The position numbers and the translations under genes are program-made. A DNA stretch of 64,000 bases. It comes from Flavobacterium denitrificans DSM 15936. Lineage in GTDB: Bacteria > Bacteroidota > Bacteroidia > Flavobacteriales > Flavobacteriaceae. Below the pieces are notes generated by a model, which was not told the origin of the DNA, searched no databases, and saw only the letters and a list, made by a program, of their open reading frames with translations. The DNA is taken from contig NZ_KE384378.1 of the NCBI RefSeq assembly GCF_000425445.1, forward strand, positions 233,811 through 297,810. The letters run 5' to 3'. Positions 41,744-49,490 of the stretch are shown here, piece by piece. The stretch's first letter is position 1; every line of letters begins with the position of its first letter.

Positions 41744-42910
41744 ATGAAAAAAATATTTTTTTTACTTACAGCTTCTGTAGCTATTATTTCATGCAGCAAA
41801 GTTAAAGACGGAGAGTATCTAATTACAGGAACTGCAACAGGAATTGCAAACGGAAAAACAATCATTCTTCAAGGTCAAGATCCAGTTACTAAAATGACTG
41901 TTGCCCTTGATACAGTAAAAGTTGAAAACGGAAAATTCGAAATAAAAGGAAAAGTAGTTGAACCAGCTTTTCACACTTTAATTCTTCAAGATGCTAATGC
42001 TCCAATTCCATTTATCTTAGAAACAGGAGAAATTGCAATCGCGATTGATAAAGACAGTATCCACAAATCTAAAATTTCTGGAACTTACAACAACGAAGAG
42101 TTTGTAAAATTCCAAGAAGAGCTTAACAAAACTCAAAAAAGATTAATGGATTTCCAAAAAAACAATACTGCTAAAATGCAACAAGCTCAACAAGCTCAAG
42201 ATACAGCAACTATCAATGGCTTGATGAAACAATACATGGAAATTCAAACAGAAGTTCAGAATGACACTAAAAAGAAGTATGTTACTTATGCTGAATCTCA
42301 CCCAAAATCTTTCATTTCTGCATTAATTGTAAAAGGAATGTCTGAAGATCCAACTGCAGATGCTAAAAAAGTAGAAAGCATTTATAACTCTTTAGATGAG
42401 TCTGTAAAAAATACAACTCCTGGAAAAGAAGCTAAAACTAAAATTGGTCAAGCAAAATTACCTGCTGTAGGTGCATCAGCTCCTCCTGTTGGTAGCGCTA
42501 AATGAAGAGCAGATTTTTCAGCGCCTAATCCAGAAGGAAAAATGGTTTCGCTTAAAGAAAGTTTAGGCAAAGTAACCATAGTTGATTTTTGGGCTTCATG
42601 GTGTGGACCATGCAGAAAGGAAAACCCAAATGTAGTTGCAATTTATAAAGAATTACATTCAAAAGGATTAAACATTATTGGTGTTTCATTAGACAAAGAA
42701 GCTAGCAAGTGGAAAGAAGCTATCGCTAAAGATGGTTTAACTTGGACACATGTTTCTAACTTGAAATTTTGGGACGAGCCAATTGCAAAGCAATATAATG
42801 TTGAATCAATTCCAGCAACGTTTATTCTTGATGCATCAGGAAAAGTTGTAGCTCAGGATTTAAGGGGGCCAGAATTGAGAGCAAAAATTATAGAGCTTTT
42901 GGCGAAATAA
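41744..42910 (+). pseudogene. DUF4369/thioredoxin-like (TlpA/ResA-type) lipoprotein, interrupted by TGA
   Basis: One continuous frame encodes a lipoprotein signal (Cys17), a DUF4369 domain (residues 20-115, EYLITGTATGIANGKTIILQ), and a helical linker rich in Gln. After an in-frame TGA at codon 254 (42503-42505) follows a thioredoxin domain with DFWASWCGPCRKENPNVVAI (active-site CGPC), then VESIPATFILDASGKVV with the cis-Pro loop. ATG at 42542 is in the same frame but has no start signals and would cut off the first strand. Without the stop it would be a normal 388-residue periplasmic thiol-disulfide reductase. Nonsense mutation or sequencing error is most likely; a truncated DUF4369 product may still be made. 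Confidence 0.85.
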
Positions 42911-42930
42911 TATCAAATATTAAGAATAAA

Positions 42931-42960
42931 AAAATCTCCCTAGTGGAGATTTTTTTTTTT
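42931..42960 (+). terminator. Intrinsic terminator after the thioredoxin lipoprotein gene
   Basis: A 9-bp stem (42931-42939 with 42945-42953, core TCTCC/GGAGA), 5-nt loop and a run of T. The rest of 42961-43228 holds no gene I can support. Confidence 0.9.
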
Positions 42961-43228
42961 GCCAACATCTAAATTTTAAATGTAACATTTTTTAAGCTAA
43001 AGAAAATTGGATATAATTTCTTCAAAAGATTTATTTTCCATCAATAAAAGCAGTAGTTGACAACTTTTTCAAATCATAATCAGAGTTAAAATCAGCAAAT
43101 TCAACAAAAGAATATTCTTATTTTAAAAAATAAATAAAAAAACTTCAAAATAGATATTTTTTATTTTATTCAATTCCAACGAATTAAAAAATAACTTTAA
43201 AATAACTTAAAATTAAGTGCTTTTTTTG

Positions 43229-43259
43229 TTTGGAAATGTAGAAAGAGTTCCTATCTTTG
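43229..43259 (+). promoter_or_regulatory. Consensus Bacteroidota promoter of tRNA-Tyr
   Basis: TTTG (43229-43232) and TATCTTTG (43252-43259) are separated by exactly 19 bp, the full Bacteroidota consensus. The tRNA begins 39 bp downstream. Confidence 0.85.
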
Positions 43260-43297
43260 CCACCGCTTAGAACAACAAAGCACAACAAGCTGAGATC

Positions 43298-43378
43298 GGG
43301 GAGATACTCAAGCGGCCAACGAGGGCAGACTGTAAATCTGCTGTGTGAACTTCGCAGGTTCGAATCCTGCTCTCCCCA
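43298..43378 (+). tRNA. tRNA-Tyr (GTA)
   Basis: The acceptor stem GGGGAGA (43298-43304) pairs with TCTCCCC (43371-43377), and discriminator A is at 43378. The anticodon stem GCAGA/TCTGC holds the loop CTGTAAA with anticodon GTA at 43332-43334. The T-loop GGTTCGAATCC is standard. A long variable arm makes it a class II tRNA, as expected for bacterial tRNA-Tyr. CCA is not encoded (ACA follows). Confidence 0.97.
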
Positions 43379-43380
43379 CA

Positions 43381-43414
43381 AAACCTGTAAATTTTATAAT
43401 TTGCAGGTTTTTTT
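43381..43414 (+). terminator. Terminator of the tRNA-Tyr transcript
   Basis: A 13-bp stem (43381-43393 with 43398-43410, one G:U) with a 4-nt loop, followed by T residues, starts 2 bp after the tRNA. Confidence 0.9.
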
Positions 43415-43522
43415 GCTTTATGACGCTTTTTATTTTTTAAAAGCTCAAAATCTCTACAGCAAAATCCATCAATTCACTGTCAAAAATCATAACAGATAAA
43501 AGTAGTCCGAATATCAAAAATT

Positions 43523-45970
43523 CTAAATATTCACTGCATTATTATTACCATACTTTTTAGTGATTGGAAATTCCGCCTTAAAATCAATTTTCAAAATTGT
43601 TCCATTATTATTTTCCATAGTGAAATTGCCATCTATATCATCAGTCAGGCCTTTAATTAGACTCATGCCAAATGTATCAGCCTTCTTATTCGTGAAATCA
43701 GTATCAATACCAATTCCATTATCACAAATAATCAATTGATAATGGCCTTCTGCGAAACTCTGAAGTGAAACAGCTACTATTCCCGATTTCTCATCCGGAA
43801 AGGCATACTTCAGAGAATTGGTTATAGCTTCATTCAATATAAGGCCTATTGGGACTGCCTGCACCACATCAAGTTCCAGCGGATCTATTTTTATTTCGAA
43901 ACGAACTCTTTGGCCAAATGAGAATGATTCTTTAAGATACGCAACAAGCTCTTTAATATAATTTTGCATGTTGATTGTCGATACATTATCGGCACTGTAT
44001 AGCTTTTGGTGAATAAGCGACATGGAGTGTATCCTGTTTTGGCTGTTTTTAATGGCTGAGATTGCCTTATCATTATCCAGATAAGCGGATTGTGAATTCA
44101 AAAGGCTTATAACAGTCTGTAAATTGTTTTTTACACGGTGATGGATTTCTTTCAAAAGCCACTCTTTTTCATCCAGCAAATGGCTCAAATTGCTATTTTT
44201 CTGATTGATTTCCTTTTCTTTCTGTTCCAGCTTGATATTAGTTCTCTGTTTTACACGATATCTGTTAAATAAAAGACCAATTACAAGAAGCAGCAAAACT
44301 AGACTCCAAATCGATACTGTATTTAAAAGTTGTGATTTTTGCAGTTCCCTTTCTTGAAGTTTGGATTGATCACCTAGTAGTATGATTTTTTGTTCTTTAT
44401 TTTTTGTTTCATACGCAATTTTAAGTTCTTCAATTTGTTTGTTTTGGGTGTTATTTGAAATTGAATCATTTATATTCTTATAATTTTGGAAATGAGCCAG
44501 GGCTTCCTTGTAGTTGCCTTTCAGGGAATCTGTTTTACACAGCAAAAGCTGAAGCATATCTGAATTATATTTTTTTTGATGGATCTTGCCAAGTAAGAAA
44601 ACTTTATTTGTATAATACTCGGCAAGCCTAAGGCGATTTGTTTCGGCATAAAACAAAGCCATTTCCGTATATGCAATAGCAACGTCATTAAAGGTATAGG
44701 AATCTTTAAGCTGTGTAGCATAGTAATCCATTTCTTTAAAATATTTTTCAGTTTGCATAAAATTTTTCATCCGCTTATAACAGACAGCTGTTCGATAGGC
44801 AAGCATCATTTTGTCAAATGCGCCAGTTGGTGGATATTTAGTTTTTATCGAACTAATAAAATCAAGAGCTTCCCTGTTCTTTCCCTTATCTGACATGGCA
44901 TCAATTGCACTAAAAATACTTTGATACCAAAATCCATTATTTAGGACATTCTGACTTACTTCAATACTTTTTTTGAACATTTCCAAGGCCTCCTCATTGT
45001 AACCCATTGTATTGTAGACATCACCAAGCCTCAAATACGTAATATCCCCTAAAGTAAAATCTTTCTCATCTTCCATCCTTTTTACACTTTTTAAAGCATA
45101 ATACAAGGCACTTTTATTGTTGTGTTGGTACAATTCTATAAATGCAATAGTATTTTCTGTAAATTGCTGATGGGTGAAACCAATTTTTCTCAAGTCAATC
45201 AGATCTTTATAAAATCTTTTCTTTGCAATATTCATTCGTCCTGTCCAAAAATAAATAGTGCTAAGTCTTTGCTCGCTATCAATCCTTTTTTCCTCTAGCC
45301 CTAATGATTCGTATAAAAAAGAAACTTCTTTAAAAATTTTTTCTTTTTTAGGATCGAAATTGGTTAAAAGATTCCCATAACACTCTAAAGCATAAGCAAG
45401 AGTAATCTTATCATTCACCTTTCGGGATTCATCAATAACTTTTTCAAAATATTTTTTCCCTGCAGCTTCATTATTCGCTTGAAAATAATATCTACCGAGC
45501 AAAATTTCGCTTTGATGCTGCCATTTTTTTATTTTAAGCTTATTGCTTTGATCAACAGCATCTTTTATATAAAAAAAAGCATTCTGCAGATCCTTAGGTT
45601 TGGTTCCCGGCTTAAAGAGATAAAAACTCCCAAGCTGCAGCAATAATTTAATTTTTTCATCATCTTTAGAACTGGCAAGGAGTCTTTTGGCCTGACTAAT
45701 ATTTCCTTTGTCAATTAAGTCTTGACCAATCAAATATGAACCATCGTTATAACCTTCATCATAAGCTAAAGAAGCGGGCAACTTATAGGCTTTGCTTGCT
45801 AATACTACGGAGCTGTCAACATCTATGGCGCCTTGATTGGTTCCATAAAGGAAATTGGCACACGATTTAATCAAATATCTCTTTTTAGGCAAATCATACT
45901 TGCTTACCGTCGGTGATAATTGAGCTGAAGAAGTTATTGAAAAGAAAAATAATAAACAAAGTTGCCTCAT
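43523..45970 (-). CDS. TPR-containing sensor histidine kinase (HisKA_2 type)
   Basis: The 815-residue protein has a signal peptide (1-16). A long TPR solenoid in the periplasm follows (about 40-520; for example DITYLRLGDVYNTMGYNEEA), then one membrane helix (about 545-565) and a coiled coil. The kinase core has LLKEIHHRVKNNLQTVISLL (phospho-His of the HisKA_2 box near residue 611), the N-box LILNEAITNSLKYAFPDE, the G-box ICDNGIGID, and TFGMSLIKGL. Such kinases of Bacteroidota usually pair with a LytTR response regulator, but none is seen next to it, so it is an orphan here. Its signal is unknown. It is flanked by tRNA-Tyr and a terminator region. Confidence 0.92.
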   Translation of the reverse strand: MRQLCLLFFFSITSSAQLSPTVSKYDLPKKRYLIKSCANFLYGTNQGAIDVDSSVVLASKAYKLPASLAYDEGYNDGSYLIGQDLIDKGNISQAKRLLASSKDDEKIKLLLQLGSFYLFKPGTKPKDLQNAFFYIKDAVDQSNKLKIKKWQHQSEILLGRYYFQANNEAAGKKYFEKVIDESRKVNDKITLAYALECYGNLLTNFDPKKEKIFKEVSFLYESLGLEEKRIDSEQRLSTIYFWTGRMNIAKKRFYKDLIDLRKIGFTHQQFTENTIAFIELYQHNNKSALYYALKSVKRMEDEKDFTLGDITYLRLGDVYNTMGYNEEALEMFKKSIEVSQNVLNNGFWYQSIFSAIDAMSDKGKNREALDFISSIKTKYPPTGAFDKMMLAYRTAVCYKRMKNFMQTEKYFKEMDYYATQLKDSYTFNDVAIAYTEMALFYAETNRLRLAEYYTNKVFLLGKIHQKKYNSDMLQLLLCKTDSLKGNYKEALAHFQNYKNINDSISNNTQNKQIEELKIAYETKNKEQKIILLGDQSKLQERELQKSQLLNTVSIWSLVLLLLVIGLLFNRYRVKQRTNIKLEQKEKEINQKNSNLSHLLDEKEWLLKEIHHRVKNNLQTVISLLNSQSAYLDNDKAISAIKNSQNRIHSMSLIHQKLYSADNVSTINMQNYIKELVAYLKESFSFGQRVRFEIKIDPLELDVVQAVPIGLILNEAITNSLKYAFPDEKSGIVAVSLQSFAEGHYQLIICDNGIGIDTDFTNKKADTFGMSLIKGLTDDIDGNFTMENNNGTILKIDFKAEFPITKKYGNNNAVNI

Positions 45971-46374
45971 ATAGTTGCGGAATTAATTTCTTTAAATTAT
46001 GGCGGTTAAATTAATTAAAAAGGTTATTTATACTGGCTATAAATATCAGAAAATTTTTCATAAAACCATTTTATTTGTTATAAAATCATCAAATTGTTTC
46101 GTATACGACAAAACTACTAAGCTACTATATACCAATATATTAAATACAAACATAATTATCATCGGCTTCATTTTTACTCAATAAAACGATTTAATTTCCA
46201 TAGCAACATCAAGGTGATACAACTTAAAAAAAAATAAAGTATACAAAATGGTTATGGACTTAAAGCACAACTCTCCTATCTCCAAAACAAAAGACCTGCA
46301 AATCTAAGATTTGCAGGTCTTTTGTTTTGCAACATCCTTTCTGATGTAAAAAGCATTATTTTCTATCGAGTTAA
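45971..46374. other. Intergenic region upstream of the TPR kinase
   Basis: 404 bp between the TPR kinase start and the stop of the aldo/keto reductase gene, both on the minus strand. A-T-rich sequence, the terminator at 46289-46323, and otherwise nothing recognisable. A 61-codon frame at 45999-46184 lacks support. Confidence 0.5.
46289..46323. terminator. Strong terminator hairpin upstream of the TPR kinase
   Basis: A near-perfect stem of about 15 bp (46289-46305 with 46307-46323, core GACCTGCAAAT) flanked by A and T. It lies beyond the aldo/keto reductase stop on the minus strand. Its core resembles the tRNA-Tyr terminator at 43381. Confidence 0.85.
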
Positions 46375-47346
46375 TTAACTCCATTCCGGAAACTGAGTAC
46401 GATTTAAATCAAGCTTTTCAATCGCTTTCATATCACCATTATCAAGCTTGAAATTAAATATATCCAGATTTTCTATAATGTGTGCTTTTTGCGAAGATCT
46501 CGGAATGGCGACAATACCGCGTTGGTAATGCCATCTCAGACTTACTTGCGCTGTAGTTTTTCCATGCTTTTTAGCAATTTGGGTTAATACTTCATTCGTA
46601 AAAAGACCATTGCGTCCTTCAGCAAAAGGCGCCCAAGCTTGCATTTGAATATTATGCTGTTTTAAAACATTATAATCATTGGCCTGTTGAAAATAAGCAT
46701 GCGTCTCAATTTGATTTATTACAGGTTTTATCTGAGCGTAAGACAACAAATCTACAACTTGAGCCGGATCGAAATTACTTATACCAATAGCTTTAATTTT
46801 TCCTGCTTTGTAAAGTTCTTCCATTGCTTTCCAAGACCCTTTTACATCGCCTCTTGGACGGTGTATCAAATACAAATCAAGATATTCAAGTCCTAGTTTT
46901 CTGAGTGTCTCTTCAAATCCTTTTTTAGCATTTTCATAACCCGCATCGTCAACCCATAGTTTTGAGGTAATAAAAAGTTTCTTTCTGTCAATTCCGCTTT
47001 GTTTTATTCCTTTGCCAACCGCTTCTTCATTTCCATATATTTTTGCAGTATCAAGCAAACGATAACCCGAAGCTATTGCAGCTGCAACTGATTGCTGGCA
47101 TAGTTCGCCACTAAGCCCATATGTACCAAATCCTAGCATTGGCATTTTCACACCATTATTCAGCTTCACATCGGGAATGCTTGGGTCATTTTTGTCGATA
47201 ACATCATTTGCTAATAATTCAGGCATACCAAACGCACCTAAGTAAATTCCGGCTGCCGCAAATTTTACCGTGGTTTGTAAAAATCTGCGTCGGTTTATTT
47301 CATTTTTTTGGTTTTGAGAATTCATATTTGCTTGTGTGTGAGTCAT
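46375..47346 (-). CDS. Tat-exported aldo/keto reductase
   Basis: The 323-residue protein (316 if the inner Met at 47325 is used) carries the twin-arginine signal NRRRFLQTTVKFAAAGIYLG. An AKR domain follows: GFGTYGLSGELCQQSVAAAI, RLLDTAKIYGNEEAVG (catalytic Asp and Tyr), LFITSKLW (Lys), YLDLYLIHRP (His), and IKAIGISNFDPAQV. These are the complete catalytic tetrad and cofactor loop. AKRs are usually cytoplasmic NADPH enzymes, so a Tat signal is notable: the protein would be exported folded, possibly with cofactor. Substrate unknown. Single gene. Confidence 0.9.
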   Translation of the reverse strand: MTHTQANMNSQNQKNEINRRRFLQTTVKFAAAGIYLGAFGMPELLANDVIDKNDPSIPDVKLNNGVKMPMLGFGTYGLSGELCQQSVAAAIASGYRLLDTAKIYGNEEAVGKGIKQSGIDRKKLFITSKLWVDDAGYENAKKGFEETLRKLGLEYLDLYLIHRPRGDVKGSWKAMEELYKAGKIKAIGISNFDPAQVVDLLSYAQIKPVINQIETHAYFQQANDYNVLKQHNIQMQAWAPFAEGRNGLFTNEVLTQIAKKHGKTTAQVSLRWHYQRGIVAIPRSSQKAHIIENLDIFNFKLDNGDMKAIEKLDLNRTQFPEWS

Positions 47347-47541
47347 TTTAAAATCAGTAATAAAAGTATGTATTATATTTTAAATAAAATGATTAATCAA
47401 AGACAGCATTTAAAAACTATTTAACACAACACAAAACGCTAATTATCAACCATTTAAAATTATTTTAAAAAAAATATCATTTTTTAGGTAACAATTAATA
47501 TCACGCTGCATCAAAAGGTAAACTTTAAAAAATTAAACATC

Positions 47542-48378
47542 ATGAAAACAAAATTTATCTTAATTATCGTATCTATGTTATTTATTTCAAAACCTGTTTT
47601 TTCTCAAACTGCCTTTAAGGTTGAAGTTAAAGGAAAGGGAGCACCAATTTTATTATTTCCTGGTTTTGGATGCACAGGAGAAGTTTGGAATGAAACGGTA
47701 GCTGAACTTTCTAAGAATTATGAGTGCCACGTTTTTACTTTTGCAGGATTTGGCAATGTTCCTCCAATTGAAGGGCCTTGGCTTTCTACAATAAAGAATG
47801 AGGTTGTTACCTATGTTAAAGCAAAAAAATTAAAAAACAGTATCCTAATTGGTCATAGTTTAGGAGGAACTTTAAGTTTGTGGTTGGCATCTGAAGAAAC
47901 GAATCTATTTAAAAAATTAATTCTTGTTGATGCTTTGCCTGCAAGTGCAGCTTTGATGATTCCTAATTATAAAGGAGAAGCAATTCCGTATGACAATCCG
48001 CAGAGCAAAATGATGTTGGCCATGGATCAAAAAGCATTTAATGGAATGAATGCACAAGCAACTTCATATATGTGTTTAAACAAAGATAAACAGAAAACAA
48101 TAAGCCAATGGATGGATGTTGCCGATAGAAAAACCTATGTTTATGGATACATTGATATGCTTAACTTAGACCTAAGAAAAGAAATTGCCAAAATAAAAAT
48201 TCCAGTAGTAATTTTAGCGGCTACAAATCCAGATTTGAATACAGTACAAAATACCTATAAAGCTCAATATGAAAACCTGCCGACAGTTAAAATATATTAT
48301 GCCGCAAACGCCGCACACTTTGTAATGTATGACCAGCCGGAGTGGTTTATGGAAAAAGTAAAAACTGAATTATTATAA
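47542..48378 (+). CDS. Secreted alpha/beta hydrolase
   Basis: The 278-residue protein has a signal peptide (1-21, FISKPVFSQ). The fold shows the oxyanion-loop segment LLFPGFGCTGEVWNET, the nucleophile elbow LIGHSLGGTLSLWLA (Ser in GHSLGG), the acid segment IPVVILAATNPDL, and the catalytic His in YYAANAAHFVMYDQP. It lies 2 bp before the ECF sigma gene, so the three genes 47542-49431 are one operon. Substrate unknown; an extracytoplasmic ester or lactone hydrolase is plausible. The alpha/beta hydrolase call is firm. Confidence 0.88.
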   Translation: MKTKFILIIVSMLFISKPVFSQTAFKVEVKGKGAPILLFPGFGCTGEVWNETVAELSKNYECHVFTFAGFGNVPPIEGPWLSTIKNEVVTYVKAKKLKNSILIGHSLGGTLSLWLASEETNLFKKLILVDALPASAALMIPNYKGEAIPYDNPQSKMMLAMDQKAFNGMNAQATSYMCLNKDKQKTISQWMDVADRKTYVYGYIDMLNLDLRKEIAKIKIPVVILAATNPDLNTVQNTYKAQYENLPTVKIYYAANAAHFVMYDQPEWFMEKVKTELL

Positions 48379-48380
48379 TA

Positions 48381-48875
48381 GTGAAAAAAAAGGAGCAGTT
48401 TAACGAGATCTACAACAAGCATTATCAAAAAGTGTTTCGTTTGTGCAAAGGTTACTTTTGTGGAGATATTGAATTAGCTTCAGATGCTACTCAGGAAATA
48501 TTCATTAAAGTTTGGGAGAAACTAGATACTTTTCGCAATGAATCAAGTATCAGCACTTGGATATACAGAATTGCTGTAAACACCTGTCTCCTCTACCTTC
48601 GAAAATCATCTTCTAAAAAAGAAATTAGAACAGAAAGTCTTCCGCAGATTGTTTCTGAAGCCTATTCGGATGAAAAAGACGAGCAATTGAAACAAATGTA
48701 TAAATGCATACAAAAGCTCGAAGAAGCAAACAAAATTATTATTCTGATGATCTTAGATGGCGTAGAATACGAGCAGATCGCTGAAGTAATCGGAATAAGT
48801 GAGGAAACACTCCGTGTTCGCGTCCATAGAATCAAAAAAAGTTTAACTCAATGTGTACAAAATGAAAACATTTGA
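48381..48875 (+). CDS. ECF-type RNA polymerase sigma factor
   Basis: The 164-residue sigma-70-family protein has region 2 with YQKVFRLCKGYFCGDIELAS and DATQEIFIKVWEKLDTFRNE, then STWIYRIAVNTCLLYLRKSS. Region 4 is ILDGVEYEQIAEVIGISEET followed by LRVRVHRIKKSL. It starts with GTG at 48381, 2 bp after the hydrolase stop. The following membrane-protein gene begins inside it (14-bp overlap), typical of a sigma/anti-sigma pair. Confidence 0.93.
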   Translation: MKKKEQFNEIYNKHYQKVFRLCKGYFCGDIELASDATQEIFIKVWEKLDTFRNESSISTWIYRIAVNTCLLYLRKSSSKKEIRTESLPQIVSEAYSDEKDEQLKQMYKCIQKLEEANKIIILMILDGVEYEQIAEVIGISEETLRVRVHRIKKSLTQCVQNENI

Positions 48876-49431
48876 AGAATTACAAGATACTTGGAATCAA
48901 CAAACAGAATCCAACCTAAAACCAGAAGCCACTGATCTTATACAAAAAGCCGAAGCACATACAAAAATGATAAAACGAAATCATTTTTGGACCAGACTAA
49001 TTTTAAGCCTTTCCTCAATCCTTCTCATTGCTTATTATATTTGGGTTGCTGCTTACAAACATACCATATTCAACATTGGATTATGCATCATGATCACCAT
49101 GCTGTTATTGCGCATAATTTTAGAATGGGTTAGTGAAAAAAAATTAGAAAATTTAAAAAGTGATGCTACCTTAATTGAATATAGCAAACAGGCACATCAA
49201 TTTTATAGCTGGAGAAAAAAGATTCATTACATTTTTACACCTGTAATTTATCTCGTATATATTGCTGGCTTCATTTTCCTTTTACCCGTTTTTAAAGCTA
49301 ATTTCTCACACGGGTTTTATCTTTACATCCTTATAAGTGGATTTGGGTTTTTTCTTATTTTCGGATTGTTTATGATCCGAAAAATTAAAAAAGAATTAGC
49401 ACTTCTTCAATTCTTAAAAAATATTTCTTAA
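48862..49431 (+). CDS. Membrane protein, possible anti-sigma partner
   Basis: The 189-residue protein (start ATG 48862; a GTG at 48853 is an alternative) has a cytoplasmic N-terminal part of about 40 residues with FEELQDTWNQQTESNLKPEA. Four membrane segments follow (about 45-63, 68-87, 120-142, 148-168), with a basic loop between the second and third. It overlaps the sigma gene by 14 bp. Classical anti-sigma factors have one membrane helix and a ZAS or FecR domain; here neither is evident, so the regulator role is inferred only from position. Confidence 0.65.
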   Translation: MKTFEELQDTWNQQTESNLKPEATDLIQKAEAHTKMIKRNHFWTRLILSLSSILLIAYYIWVAAYKHTIFNIGLCIMITMLLLRIILEWVSEKKLENLKSDATLIEYSKQAHQFYSWRKKIHYIFTPVIYLVYIAGFIFLLPVFKANFSHGFYLYILISGFGFFLIFGLFMIRKIKKELALLQFLKNIS

Positions 49432-49436
49432 AAGCA

Positions 49437-49476
49437 GAAAGGTTACCTATACAATGTAGTAGATAACCTTTCTTTT
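49437..49476. terminator. Bidirectional terminator between converging operons
   Basis: GAAAGGTTA/TAACCTTTC stem (49437-49448 with 49461-49472) flanked by A and T runs, between the sigma operon and the PUL 2 end. Confidence 0.85.
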
Positions 49477-49490
49477 ATTTTTTGTAATTA

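Noticed and set aside
42503..42505. Selenocysteine at the TGA in the thioredoxin lipoprotein
   Set aside because: The TGA lies in the linker, not in the active site, which has intact CGPC. No Sec insertion hairpin is evident, and Sec machinery is not expected in this lineage.
45999..46184. 61-codon frame upstream of the TPR kinase
   Set aside because: Composition is that of A/T-rich intergenic DNA, with no conserved pattern and no start signal.
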